25,412 bases of DNA from Isohypsibius dastychi (lineage: Eukaryota; Tardigrada; Eutardigrada; Parachela; Isohypsibiidae): assembly GCA_034696485.1 (NCBI GenBank), contig JAQIWT010000265.1, forward strand, positions 1 to 25,412. Reading direction: 5' to 3'. The position numbers and the translations under genes are program-made. Of the stretch, positions 1 to 8,938 are shown one piece after another (the stretch's first letter is position 1; the number at the start of each line of letters is the position of its first letter). A model generated the notes under the pieces. It made no database searches. It worked only from the letters and a program-made list of their open reading frames with translations, and was not told where the DNA came from.

Positions 1-49
1 TGGACCTGCATCGCTTGCTATATAACCTTGACGAATCGCTTGGAAATAA

Positions 50-526
50 TCATTCTTGAATTTTTGCATGTCTTTTCCCCACCCGCCCGCTCCTTGTTTT
101 CGATATTTTTTGCTGTTGTTGTTCTCTTGTTTTTTCCGAATGGCTGTTTTGGACGCTTTGCGCCTTGCTTTCTTGGTTTTTTGATGTGAGCTTTGGTAAC
201 TCGAAAGGGATTGCCCGAAGAAGTAAACTTTGTTGATTTTGTTGATTTTCGGCGAAAATTAGTAACATTTGATTCTGAATATCATCAATAAGTTTTGTAA
301 TTTTCGAAATATCAGAAAGCTCAACAGACTGGTTGAAAAAGTTTTGTATTGTCGATTTGGTTGCATTTCCGTTATAAGAGAGAGCGAGACTGACCTGGAT
401 AAACACCCAGTATGCGAGAAAAGTCATACTCATCACTGTGAGGAGAAGCAGAGCACATGCGTCCCATCGAAGCTGACCCTCTCGATTCCGTCCCTTACGT
501 TCCGCTTCAAATCCCAAAAAACCCAT
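50..526 (-). CDS. Type II membrane protein, glutamine-rich ectodomain, unknown function
   Basis: A 158-residue ORF with no family I recognise. The N-terminal 22 residues are charged (several Arg/Lys/Glu). Residues about 23-49 form one strong hydrophobic segment, followed by an outside-facing tail with two N-glycosylation sequons (N54-A-T and N65-Q-S), a region that could form a coil, a Gln-rich run and a basic C-terminus. This is the topology of a type II single-pass membrane protein. A TATAAAAG on the minus strand lies about 50 nt upstream of the ATG and supports this start; a short upstream ORF (ATG near 570) precedes it. The gene is divergent from the LRR receptor gene. It may be element cargo or a virion membrane protein; neither can be shown from the sequence. 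Confidence 0.5.
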   Translation of the reverse strand: MGFLGFEAERKGRNREGQLRWDACALLLLTVMSMTFLAYWVFIQVSLALSYNGNATKSTIQNFFNQSVELSDISKITKLIDDIQNQMLLIFAENQQNQQSLLLRAIPFELPKLTSKNQESKAQSVQNSHSEKTREQQQQKISKTRSGRVGKRHAKIQE

Positions 527-575
527 TTAAATGACCGGTGCGATATGAATGAGAAGAAACGAAGGCCATGATCTG

Positions 576-583
576 CTTTTATA
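576..583 (-). promoter_or_regulatory. TATA box between the divergent membrane-protein and LRR genes
   Basis: The minus strand reads TATAAAAG here, about 50 nt upstream of the ATG at 526. Read on the plus strand the same AT block gives TATATGAA, about 80 nt upstream of the LRR first exon, so it may serve both directions. Confidence 0.45.
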
Positions 584-659
584 TGAATCTAGAGCGATAA
601 CTTGTTACTCTTTTCAATTTCCAAATTTGATCGTCATACCAGTAATTTCAATTGTCGCA

Positions 660-2742
660 ATGGTTGGCCTCAGAAAACGTCTCAGACTGCAGCGTATCAA
701 GATCAGGTAAGCTAGAACAGCATGATTAAATTGCAAGTTTTTCTAGAATTCTTTTCCTTTCGTTGAAAATTAGCATGAATGCCATTTTGCGTGCGGTATT
801 TTGTTTTGATTCCTCATCGCTCGATCCGTGTCCAACAGCGTACAACTCCTTCTCGAGGATGTTGACCTCATGAGTGAAGCAATCTCCGTCTTGATCCCTT
901 TGAATTTTTTCCACCCTCCTCCAAAGTGGGGTGAATTCGAGTAGAACTACCAGTTGGTTAAAAAACTCAAGAAATGTTGATTTACAAACTTATTTTGTGA
1001 TACATTGCTATTTATAGGAATAGGAAGGATGGGACACGCGCATTACCGCTGATTTTTGTGATGATGATTCACCTACCCAACTTGTTGATTGCATGCCATG
1101 AACTTGTGCCAACGACCGAATGCGTAGATGGATGTATCTGCGATGATGAGGAACCAGGAAATATTGATTGTTCTAATCAAGGTTTCGAAGAATGGCCATA
1201 TGCACTCCACATGAGCTATCCCGAGATCAGGAAACTGGACATGTCCTCCAACAAATTGACGAAAAATCCGATGCGGCGAATTGATTTCAACTTACCAAAC
1301 CTGGAAATTCTCGATCTGACCGGCAACATGTTTCCTTGCTCTCTCGTTCGTTTGCTGAGGACGTCCGCCCGCATCATCATTCCTCATTGTTACAGCTACT
1401 CCACATCTCCAGCAGGTCAGACAACAATGACTTGCGAATATCATCAGGTCCCCTTCTGAAGTAATTGAACAAATTCATTCCTGCTGCAAAATCTGTGTAT
1501 TTCTATAGATGTCATTTTATGTAAAATGTGGTGATTACGAAGATTTCTTGGGACAATCTTCAAAAATGCTAATGTATCAGACTAATGTATCAGAAAATTC
1601 AGTCATGTTTCTCACTAAATCCTTAGCGATCAGGTTAAATCAACATGCGCAGAATCTATTGTCAGTCCAGTTCTTTCGATCATTTCAACTTCTCCAACTT
1701 TATTGCCAACTACAAGGTCAGCATCTACTCCAACTACGGTGCGCAGCGTTCTTGATCAAACAACGAAAGTATTTTCTCTCCCTGCACTCGTAACGCGAAT
1801 CAGTTTCCCAACCGTAAAAGTAACAACCACTACGGCTGCCGCATCAACTCAACTGATGCGTCAAAGCTCAACAAGGGTACACGACAACAGCGCCATCTTC
1901 AACCTCACCATCGCCACCGACGGATCATCCCACCACCTCGTCGATAAGTTTTCCGTCTTCCCCTTCAACGTTTCCCAGTGTCTCGAAACCGAACGAGAGG
2001 ACCTCGGTCAACTCGAACCCGTTTCTGAATCCTGACACTATTGGTAATGTTTTGCATTTGCTAACTGACGCGCTGAGTTAAATTGAATCTTCAAGGATCC
2101 TGCCCATGTATCGCTTGTCCAGCATCATCATCGCACATCCAATCGGAGGACAGCCGCATTGACGGTTACTCGATCACGCTGATTATTTTGATTCTTTTGG
2201 TCTTGGGAGCACAAGGGACTAACATCTGTCGAAAATGCAACAGCAAAAAAGCGGTTCAAGCAAGGCAGCGGGTAAGACAAAATTATGATTGATTATTTCC
2301 CAAAAGTATACTGGATTTTACAGGCCAATCAAGGAGTCATCAGATCAAAACATGTTTTTAATTTCGCGCCAGTTAAGATGGTCAGCCGTGCTACAATGAC
2401 TGATGACGATCAAAGCAAGTCAGCAGTTCCGACAAATCAGAGACAATCTCCATGCGCAAGGGAGACATTCCGCTCATCAACTTGGACGGTGAGCACCGAC
2501 CGTCAAGCTCAAGCAGCGCTCATCCAGCCCCAAGCATATCCCGTACGCATGACTGGACTGATCAACAGTTTATTGCTAATCCGGCGTTCGGTGTAATCGG
2601 TGAGACGGATCAATTTCAATCCAAAAATTTTTCAACAATCATTCTTTTAGATGAATGTGAACCTGCTTACCAAACTCGAAGCGTCACCAACCGGATGAAG
2701 ATGCGTGAGCAGAAACAGCCTATGAGTACTTTATCCCTATAA
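660..2742 (+). CDS. Spliced LRR type I transmembrane receptor-like protein
   Basis: The ATG at 660 opens a 47-nt exon ending in a good donor (CAG|GTAAGC, 707). The acceptor at 1017 joins in frame and creates a basic n-region plus a hydrophobic core, as in a signal peptide. Exon 2 holds a cysteine-rich LRR N-cap (three Cys near 1125-1165), two leucine-rich repeats and a C-cap. Inferred later introns are 1447-1508, 1634-1665 (32 nt), 2044-2095, 2272-2323 and 2600-2650. Exons between 1666 and 2043 are Ser/Thr/Pro-rich like a mucin stalk. The exon starting at 2096 carries a Cys cluster and one membrane span (about 2165-2220). The cytoplasmic tail contains an NPAF motif and ends at 2742. Two frame changes, near 1850-1890 and 2325-2450, could not be resolved into clean introns, so the gene may be damaged. 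Most likely a captured cellular receptor; ligand unknown. Confidence 0.6.
726..989 (-). CDS. dsRNA-binding-domain (dsRBD) protein, no ATG found
   Basis: The open frame contains a recognisable single dsRBD. An N-terminal amphipathic stretch precedes a TPLW pattern, then a charged loop with a CFTHEV strand, then a GHGSS loop, and finally a SKQNTARKMA helix matching the G-x-G-x-S-K-x-x-A-K-x-x-A signature of region 2. This domain binds dsRNA by shape. The frame is open from a TAA at 990-992 to the stop at 726, but contains no ATG before the domain, so an upstream exon, a lost base or a non-AUG start must be assumed. A minus-strand TATAAATA (1009-1016) and one copy of the dispersed motif lie just upstream. 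The ORF sits inside the first intron of the LRR gene on the opposite strand. An RNAi-suppressor role is inference. Confidence 0.5.
   Translation of the reverse strand, partial: VCKSTFLEFFNQLVVLLEFTPLWRRVEKIQRDQDGDCFTHEVNILEKELYAVGHGSSDEESKQNTARKMAFMLIFNERKRILEKLAI
1009..1016 (-). promoter_or_regulatory. TATA-like box upstream of the dsRBD ORF
   Basis: The minus strand reads TATAAATA, about 20 nt before the open dsRBD frame begins. The same bases on the plus strand end in the TATAG acceptor used by LRR exon 2, so its promoter role is uncertain. Confidence 0.3.
1569..1594 (+). repeat. Tandem pair of the dispersed GTATCA motif (13-bp unit)
   Basis: Two perfect adjacent copies of CTAATGTATCAGA lie in the third LRR exon. 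Each contains one copy of the window-wide motif in the same orientation. Confidence 0.85.
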
Positions 2743-2787
2743 ATAAAGTGTCTGGTTCCTTCAATTGATCCTTATTTTTTTTCCACG

Positions 2788-3807
2788 ATGTCATCCAGAA
2801 AAAAATCTAAATTGCTGTATGACGCGTATGCAAGTATCAAGTCTCCCGTTTACTTATGTGGCAGAACAAAACTGCTGAACCATGTTCGAAATGAGTTTCC
2901 TAGTATGAAATTCAAATTAAAAGATGTTGTCAATTTTCTTGCTCGTCAGAAAGTGTGGACAATGCATAAACAACCGAATAGAAATTTTCCTAGATTACCA
3001 ACAAGGATGACACATGTCGATACTTTATGGATGGCCGATTTGGTCGACATGACAGCACATGCAAGCGCGAATTCTGGTTTTAAATGGATATTGACCATTA
3101 TCGATACATTCAGCCGCTTCGATTTTGCCGTTCCGCTGAAGAGCAAGTCGGCTCATGATGTTATTTCAAATTTTGAGCAAATTGTCAAAGAATCATCGCG
3201 TAAACCAGATTACTGTGTCACTGACGACGGAACTGAGTTTTTCAACAAACTAGGGAAAACGTTTTTTCAAAATCACTCGATAATCCATTACTCTACCCCA
3301 TCCATCAACAAGAGTTTTAGCTGTGAAAGATTTAACCGGACCCTCAAGGCGCTGATTTTCAAGCATTTCACCAAAACATCGTCACACCACTGGCTTAAAG
3401 CTCTGCCGACTATCATTCTACAATACAATAACAGGATTAATCGGGTGACGGGTATGCGTCCATGTGAAGTATCAATAAAAAATCAGGCAGCTCTATACCG
3501 GTCATGGAAAAAACTGTTCACCAAATTACCTGAGCAACATTTTCAAATCGGAGACCACGTTCGATTCTGTTCAAGCAAACTCATATTTCAGAAATCATAC
3601 ACCCCATCGTACACAAGAGAAGTTTTTGTGGTGGCGCGTGTGATACACGGCCCAGTGACCACTTATCAGCTTTCAGACCTCGCGGGGCACCTCATCGAAA
3701 CGGGTAGTCGAAAAATTGATATAAACGGAAAAATTGTCAAAAGAAAATCAAGTAAGGTGATAAGATTTTATTCGGACGAACTGATCACAGCAGGAACAGA
3801 AACTTGA
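2788..3807 (+). CDS. Polinton-type retroviral-like integrase (rve)
   Basis: A 339-residue integrase that would insert the linear element DNA into host chromosomes in the nucleus. The catalytic core spans about residues 70-220. The three acidic residues are D84 (in WMAD), D146 (in TDDGTEF) and E180 (in SCERFNRTLK), a D,D(~33)E arrangement. The SCERFNRTLK helix is typical of rve integrases of Polintons and LTR elements. The C-terminal part (about 255-310, from IGDHVRF on) resembles the SH3/chromo-like domain found after the core. An N-terminal helical region precedes the core, without a clear HHCC zinc motif. The ORF is intact with no internal stop. It is the first gene of the core block, 45 nt downstream of the LRR gene stop and in the same direction. 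Confidence 0.93.
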   Translation: MSSRKKSKLLYDAYASIKSPVYLCGRTKLLNHVRNEFPSMKFKLKDVVNFLARQKVWTMHKQPNRNFPRLPTRMTHVDTLWMADLVDMTAHASANSGFKWILTIIDTFSRFDFAVPLKSKSAHDVISNFEQIVKESSRKPDYCVTDDGTEFFNKLGKTFFQNHSIIHYSTPSINKSFSCERFNRTLKALIFKHFTKTSSHHWLKALPTIILQYNNRINRVTGMRPCEVSIKNQAALYRSWKKLFTKLPEQHFQIGDHVRFCSSKLIFQKSYTPSYTREVFVVARVIHGPVTTYQLSDLAGHLIETGSRKIDINGKIVKRKSSKVIRFYSDELITAGTET

Positions 3808-3886
3808 GCTTCACATTTTGTCTACCACATCAAACACCAGTTGATCGATTCCCCCGGTTGTCTCCTACTGGGTTTCTGATACTTTA

Positions 3887-3955
3887 GGGCAATTGACTGA
3901 TTCTGGCAGCCGAACACCAGATATAAGTGGTAAAATTGTGAAAGGTGTGAAGTGA
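3887..3955 (+). pseudogene. Relic of a second integrase C-terminus
   Basis: After a copy of the dispersed motif, 22 codons read GQLTDSGSR..DISGKIVK and then a stop. This matches the C-terminal part of the intact upstream integrase (GHLIETGSR..DINGKIVK) at roughly half of the positions, with related but diverged DNA. It is best explained as the end of a second, older integrase copy left by duplication or nested insertion. No catalytic part remains. Confidence 0.6.
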
Positions 3956-3979
3956 ATTGATACTTGCAAGAAAGCAAGC

Positions 3980-4888
3980 ATGAACACCGAAAGTCATGAG
4001 TCAAATGGTGTTAGCACTGAAAACATCGATAGAGGATTTAAAGTTTTCGTCAGTTCAGATATGACGCCATCATGTTTCAGGACTCGTCCAAACTGCGGGT
4101 TCAGTTTTTTTGTCGATGTCAGCCACATTCTACCCGCTGATATAGAGGCAAGTCTCGGTATGGGAAACGAACAATGGGAGGTTGCTCTTCTGGAAATGAA
4201 GACAAATATTGATGTATCTTACATTCCTGAAGTAGAGCGATGAATCTCATATGCTATTGCAAACCCACTTGATCGGATGAGTCGACGAACGATATCGATC
4301 TCACAACTAAGTTTCGAATCTAACCAGATTCTTGTATCATCACTCCGAAAAGAGTTGGATCGTGGACTCAGAGGGATAGCTGATAGAGAATGTTGGAAAA
4401 GAACGTCAGAACTATCGGTCATTGATGATGGAATACTCTCTTCTTCCGCTGTAAAGCTGGTGATCATCAACACAGGAAACCAGATTTGTAAATCGCTGGG
4501 ATTTGCTTCACACCAACTTGACGGTAGCTGGAAGAGTTCACCATGGATTGGACCGGGTTTCACGTGTCCACATAGAGTATCAACCATCCGAGGACGGGAT
4601 AAACTCCAAGTGTGGTCCGACATAATTTTGCCGTCACCAAGCTCAGAATCTATCAGTCAGGTTTTGAAGACGTTCGGAATCCCCGAATCACGTTTACGTG
4701 TGAACACCAGGAGCAGAACTTTCCACATTTATCGCCCTGAGAGCATCGATTATTTTGCACTCTATCCATGGTGGGGTTGCCGCGACATGTTCTTCGCTCT
4801 CGACAACAGCAGCAAACATTTCAAAGATTACTTTGATCCACATACGAAAACAAAACTCACACTGCATTTCAGGAAGAAAAACGTATAA
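3980..4888 (+). CDS. Penton-like minor capsid protein, interrupted by in-frame TGA
   Basis: A 303-codon frame encodes the Polinton minor capsid (penton) homologue, predicted to be a single jelly roll that caps the five-fold vertices. The N-terminal strand pattern (QWEVALLEMK) and the C-terminal TLHFRKKN ending are characteristic of this family. The gene lies in its expected place next to the major capsid gene. Codon 88 (4241-4243) is TGA; the reading frame continues without a shift on both sides and family features lie on both sides. The TGA is followed by ATC, not a known strong readthrough context. Either this is a nonsense mutation (a CGA to TGA change would fit) or translation restarts at the ATG at 4277, which would lack the N-terminal strands. 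No other damage is visible. Confidence 0.75.
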
Positions 4889-4891
4889 AAG
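4884..4891 (+). promoter_or_regulatory. TATA box for the core/major-capsid transcript
   Basis: TATAAAAG overlaps the stop codon of the penton gene and lies about 90 nt upstream of the basic core protein ATG. It is a good candidate promoter for the core-capsid pair. Confidence 0.5.
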
Positions 4892-4979
4892 CTTTGTAAA
4901 TTTTCAAACGATATCGTCAATCAGGTCTTCAGTTGAATTTAGCAAATGAAATCTAGTTTTTTATTCATTGAATATTGCT

Positions 4980-5138
4980 ATGTCGAGGAAAATTAAGAAG
5001 AATAAACGACGAACCAAGAGAAAAATCCGTTCAAAACCTGTACATCGTGCGAAACCACGGAAGACAATCAGGAAGAAACGTACCAAACACTCGCACCCAG
5101 TCGGAAGGGGAATAGATACGATCATTCAAAATGCCTAA
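4980..5138 (+). CDS. Small arginine/lysine-rich core (DNA-condensing) protein
   Basis: A 52-residue protein in which nearly half of the residues are Lys or Arg, starting MSRKIKKNKRR and ending in a short non-basic GIDTIIQNA tail. Such small basic proteins between penton and major capsid recall adenovirus core protein X/mu and protamine-like proteins that pack DNA in the virion. The stop overlaps the major capsid start: the last 8 nt are shared (5131-5138), so the two are probably translated from one message. Function is inferred from composition and position only. No known domain is visible. Confidence 0.65.
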   Translation: MSRKIKKNKRRTKRKIRSKPVHRAKPRKTIRKKRTKHSHPVGRGIDTIIQNA

Positions 5139-6441
5139 AGTATCACGAAAAACGCGCGGTCATGAGAAATTCCCAGATGAACTGGATCACTTCAGCAAGC
5201 CACAATTTGACCACGCCATTGATTCTGTTTATACAACTACTGTACTCCCTACTGGTTCGAATGTTGACTCGGAAATCCTAGAATTTTCATTTTCCTCGTC
5301 GGAGTATTACTTTTATCCCTCAGAGGTTTTCTTGAAACTGAAATGTTCAATAGAGGGATCATCGAAAGTGAACGAGATCAGCGTGGACGCTGGTCCCACA
5401 AATGCATTTATCTACATGATGTTTGATCGTATCGATCTGGAGGTTTGCTGTACCTCGTTAGAAATTGGATTCCGAAATGTTTCATTCAAAGGCTTCTACA
5501 AACCAATGTTTAACTTTTCCCAGGGACATCGAAAATTGCACGCCAGGAATATCCTATGGGAAATTGACACCCCACCACATTATGACGACACTTCTCCGCT
5601 AAAAGATAGCGGACATAATAAGGGACTAAAAGCGAGATACAAATTCACGAAAGAAGGCAAACAGTTTGAATTATTTGGGCGCCCGGCACACGAATTTTTC
5701 CAAATCCAGCAGCTTATGCCACCAAACACACCTGTTCGGTTCAAAATGTACCGAAGCTCACCAGCTTTTGCACTGTTATCGAAAACCAACTCAACGGAGT
5801 TCAAAACAAAGATTATCGAAGCGAATCTTCAAGTCAAGTTTGTCAAGCTAATGCCTTCCGTGCACACCACATTAGAAAGACACCTGAACTCACATCCGGC
5901 ATGTTATGGAATGCCCCGGATTGTCGAGGTTCGGGAAAGACAATTAGTGGTTGGTGCGAGAACTTATCCCATTGAAAAATTTTTCGCCGACGAGAACCTA
6001 CCACATAAAGTGACGTTTACACTTATACCTCATGAGACATACGTCGGTACCATCCTCACAAATCCCCTGAGTTTTAAAGATCAAGGTCTTGAAGAAATAT
6101 CTCTTTCAATCGACAGCCAGACGTTCAAGTTCACCATAGATCCAACATCCAAAAATTACATTTCACTTTATAATGCCGTAGTATCAGAGGTCGGAAACAA
6201 AGATATGGGTACCGAAGATACGGAAATCGCCTACGATGACTTCCATGATGGCACTTGTTTTTTCCCTTTTGATTTAAGGCCAAGATACTTCCCCTCGGAG
6301 AACAGGAATCCAACACTGAGAAACGCTCGTTTAGAACTCAAATTTAAAACAGCTTTGACTGTCCCTCTTCAGCTGCTTTGTTTTATTGAATATTCTCGAG
6401 TTTTGTACATAGATAAACATAGAAAAGTAACTTTTGTTTAA
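5131..6441 (+). CDS. Major capsid protein, double-jelly-roll, Polinton type
   Basis: A 436-residue intact ORF with the pattern of Polinton/adintovirus hexon-like proteins. An N-terminal strand region has FSSSEYYFYPSEVFLKLK. A GPTNAFIYMMFDRIDLEV segment corresponds to the family's conserved 'GPVNNFLHSLFSQVDVYLNG' region. There is a RPAHEFFQIQQLMPPNTPVRFKM strand pair and a PSVHTTLERHL segment that precedes the second jelly roll. The second half contains the LPHKVTFTLIPHETYVG and NPLSFKDQGL strands and ends with FPFDLRPRYFPS and basic residues. The protein would form trimeric capsomers of an icosahedral particle. The start overlaps the core protein end. The motif CTAAAGTATCA falls on codons 2-5. 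Confidence 0.9.
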   Translation: MPKVSRKTRGHEKFPDELDHFSKPQFDHAIDSVYTTTVLPTGSNVDSEILEFSFSSSEYYFYPSEVFLKLKCSIEGSSKVNEISVDAGPTNAFIYMMFDRIDLEVCCTSLEIGFRNVSFKGFYKPMFNFSQGHRKLHARNILWEIDTPPHYDDTSPLKDSGHNKGLKARYKFTKEGKQFELFGRPAHEFFQIQQLMPPNTPVRFKMYRSSPAFALLSKTNSTEFKTKIIEANLQVKFVKLMPSVHTTLERHLNSHPACYGMPRIVEVRERQLVVGARTYPIEKFFADENLPHKVTFTLIPHETYVGTILTNPLSFKDQGLEEISLSIDSQTFKFTIDPTSKNYISLYNAVVSEVGNKDMGTEDTEIAYDDFHDGTCFFPFDLRPRYFPSENRNPTLRNARLELKFKTALTVPLQLLCFIEYSRVLYIDKHRKVTFV

Positions 6442-6484
6442 CTGTAAAACTCGGCACACGATGCGAAAAAACTAAAGGTCACTT

Positions 6485-7177
6485 TCAGTTACCGTGATTG
6501 TAGTTCTCAACAATTTTGTCAATACAACGAGCAAAATCCAGCATGGTAAAGAGTTTTTCAATTTCGTTCCGGATGTTTTGAATTTCATGTTGAGGACGAT
6601 GATTGTAGTCTCCGATGGCTTGAATGGAGCGCTGCAGCTCGTCGCGAATATGGCTGGTCGGGACTCCTTTGAAGTATCCGGTGGGAATGAAACAGACTGG
6701 ATCGATGAGACGATATGGTGCAAGATGTTGGGGTAATTGATACATTTGAATAGAAAACGGGCCAGGCGGGTTCACCCCGGACGTTGGGAATACGGTTTGG
6801 TCTACGGATATACCCGTTGAGTTCGCAAGCTCCTGAGAACCATCCAATGAATGCTCTGGATCTTTCCGCATTCTCTTAACCGACTGAACTGATGGATTCA
6901 GGTGGTGAGCGGAAACTTCAATCTGCTCAAACATTGATAGATCCTTCCCCGATCGTCTGGATGATGGTTGTTTCGATTGCGTGGTCGAGGTCATAGATGG
7001 AGGGGGAGAAATGTCTTCAAATTTTTCACTCTTCTGCTCGGCAGTGACTGGAACAGAGGATGCGATAAAGTTCTAAAGATCATCCATGTCCATCGGGGTA
7101 AATTCCGAAGTCGATTTCAACGCAGCCAGCTCAGCCAGAAGTTTCTCTTTTTCCGACACTCTTTTTCCGACACTCAT
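6485..7177 (-). CDS. Unrecognised protein with in-frame TAG (230 codons)
   Basis: On the minus strand one frame runs 231 codons from the ATG at 7177 to 6485 and is broken only by a TAG at 7073-7075 (codon 35). The first part is a short charged helix (KRVSEKEKLLAELAALK). After the TAG comes a Ser/Pro-rich region with basic patches, then a Pro/Gly/Tyr-rich region near 6740-6800 and a C-terminal helical segment. An ATG at 6994 could start the longer downstream part (169 residues). No family is recognised. It sits convergent to the capsid gene, in the place where Polintons often keep an extra structural or accessory gene. A 14-bp tandem repeat at 7148-7175 lies in its first codons. Confidence 0.5.
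7148..7175. repeat. 14-bp tandem duplication in the start of the minus gene
   Basis: Two adjacent perfect copies of TTTTTCCGACACTC. Since 14 is not a multiple of three, gain or loss of one copy would change the frame and the usable start of the 6485-7177 gene. Confidence 0.75.
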
Positions 7178-7420
7178 TCTCTGAAACCAGAATAGCTTTG
7201 GTTGTCCGAATCTGTGGTTTTCGAGGGAGCTTATCGTTTTGATTCATTTTCAAACACAAAAATGAGAAAATCTGTAAAGACACACTCTTAAATGTCGATA
7301 CACGGTATCTAGGAGTGGTCAGCGGATGAACCACGTGGTGGTCCAAATGTACTTCTCGCCCTGATACTCTTTGGTATTTAACCAAGCTTGATACTTTGGA
7401 AAAACTCATTCAGTGTCAAA

Positions 7421-7850
7421 ATGGCACTGTTGCGCCAAAACTTTAGTTTCTCGCTACTGCGGAGAGTGAATGTTGCACCACCTGAAGGATTTGGTGGTTT
7501 TGTCGTCCAGCTTTATTCCCATCACGAATCCACCGCGTCTTGGGTTTTGGGACAAGGTATTTTTTGCACTTTATTTATATGCAACGTTTGTAATAGTACA
7601 GTAGACTTTCACCATCGAGCGCCAGAACCCGCCAGAAGATCTCCGCTCACCGTATCAAAAACTAATCGCAGAATTTCAATGTAGAGTCTGCATGGACGCT
7701 TTGAGTAAAATTGTCTTTTTCCCGTGTAAACATCTATGTTCATGTGTGACCTGTTTCGGAAACCTACCTACTCATGGTTGGGAGAAATACAAGAACTGCC
7801 CACTGTGCAAACAACCGGTTAAAAAAGCTGAGAAAATATTCACCGGTTGA
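7421..7850 (+). CDS. RING-finger protein (IAP-type RING), exon join unresolved
   Basis: The C-terminal part (frame open from 7605, RING from 7680) is a clear C3HC4 RING of the IAP type: CRVCMD, then FFPCKHLCSC, CVTC, and NCPLC near the end. It would act as an E3 ubiquitin ligase. The only good ATG, at 7421, lies in another frame, which after an apparent 45-nt intron (7557-7601) runs into a stop at 7680-7684 right at the RING. So either splicing differs from what I can see or one frameshift has broken the gene. A TATTTAA lies about 45 nt upstream of the ATG. The predicted N-terminal part has no BIR. The matching BIR domains sit on a separate gene at 14.7 kb. Confidence 0.6.
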
Positions 7851-7862
7851 CCAGCGTTTTTG

Positions 7863-7869
7863 TATAAAA
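7863..7869 (+). promoter_or_regulatory. TATA box of the ribonucleotide reductase gene
   Basis: TATAAAA, 35 nt upstream of the ATG at 7904, a spacing that leaves a very short leader. Confidence 0.6.
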
Positions 7870-7903
7870 CATACGATCAAAAAGTTCTTTTCTGTATTTC
7901 ATT

Positions 7904-8884
7904 ATGGATCAAAATAAAAATGAGACAATCTTACGACCTCACTGGAAACGCCTAGTTATTTTTCCTATAAAGTATCACGATTTGTGGCAGTTATACAAGC
8001 AGAGCCTTGCATCGTTTTGGGTTCTAGAGGAAGTCGATTTTTCCAAGGACCAAAAACACTGGGAAAGTCTGACAGTGAACGAAAAAATGATCATCTCACA
8101 TGTGCTTGCTTTCTTTAGTTGTGGTGATGGTTTGATCACAGAAAATCTCGCTGAGAATTTCCTACAAGAAGTGCAGATTCCTGAAGCGCGATCGTTTTAC
8201 ACTTACCAGATATTCATCGAAAACGTTCATTCGGAAACTTATGCTCTTGCAATAGATTCACTGATCAAAGACAAGCTTGAAAAAGAAAAGATACTAAGCT
8301 CCATTTCTACCAATCCAATGATCAAGGCCAAAGGTAAGTGGGTGAAAGATTTCATCAAGCGGAAAGAATTGAGATTTTCCGAGAGATTAGTCGCTTTTGC
8401 CTGCGTAGAAATGATTTTCTTCTGTGGGGCTTTTGCTATTCTGTTTTGGTTGAAGAAGCGAGAGTTGATGCAGAGTTTGACATTTTCAAACGATCCTATC
8501 GCACGCGATGAATCCATGCATGTCAGGTTTGCTTGTGCCCTCTATAAACACCTTGATCACCCCCTGATGGAGGAGGAAATACACAGTATTGTGCAAGAAG
8601 CGGCAAATGTCGAGAAAATGTACTGGAAAACACTCTTTACACACCCAATTATTGGAATGAACTCTGAACTCATGACACAGTACACGGAATTCATTGCTGA
8701 TGAGCTGATGACGATGTTTAGCTGTTCTAAAATTTATTTCACAGAAAATCCATTCCCGTTTGCTGAGAATATGAGTCTCGATGGTAAATCAAACTTTTTC
8801 GAGCGGCGTGTGAGCGAGTATAAACTTTCAGCCGTTAATGTATCAAATGTAGACGCCGTTTTTTCACTCACGGAAGATTTTTGA
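7904..8884 (+). CDS. Ribonucleoside-diphosphate reductase small subunit (R2, class Ia)
   Basis: A 326-residue intact R2, similar in core length to eukaryotic R2 but without the long N-terminal extension. It carries the di-iron/tyrosyl radical cofactor that lets the large subunit reduce ribonucleotides to deoxyribonucleotides. Iron ligands read as D75, E106, H109, E169, E203 and H206. The radical tyrosine is Y113 (in HSETYALAID). The C-terminal SLTEDF tail matches the R1-docking peptide. No R1 gene is in the window, so it would pair with a host R1. R2 genes are common in large DNA viruses and raise dNTP supply in resting cells; in a Polinton-like element it is unusual cargo. The gene has its own TATA box. 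Confidence 0.95.
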   Translation: MDQNKNETILRPHWKRLVIFPIKYHDLWQLYKQSLASFWVLEEVDFSKDQKHWESLTVNEKMIISHVLAFFSCGDGLITENLAENFLQEVQIPEARSFYTYQIFIENVHSETYALAIDSLIKDKLEKEKILSSISTNPMIKAKGKWVKDFIKRKELRFSERLVAFACVEMIFFCGAFAILFWLKKRELMQSLTFSNDPIARDESMHVRFACALYKHLDHPLMEEEIHSIVQEAANVEKMYWKTLFTHPIIGMNSELMTQYTEFIADELMTMFSCSKIYFTENPFPFAENMSLDGKSNFFERRVSEYKLSAVNVSNVDAVFSLTEDF

Positions 8885-8938
8885 AGGAAGTTTGGTTTGA
8901 TTTATTATGCACCTCAAAAATCTGTCGCAACTTAGAAA

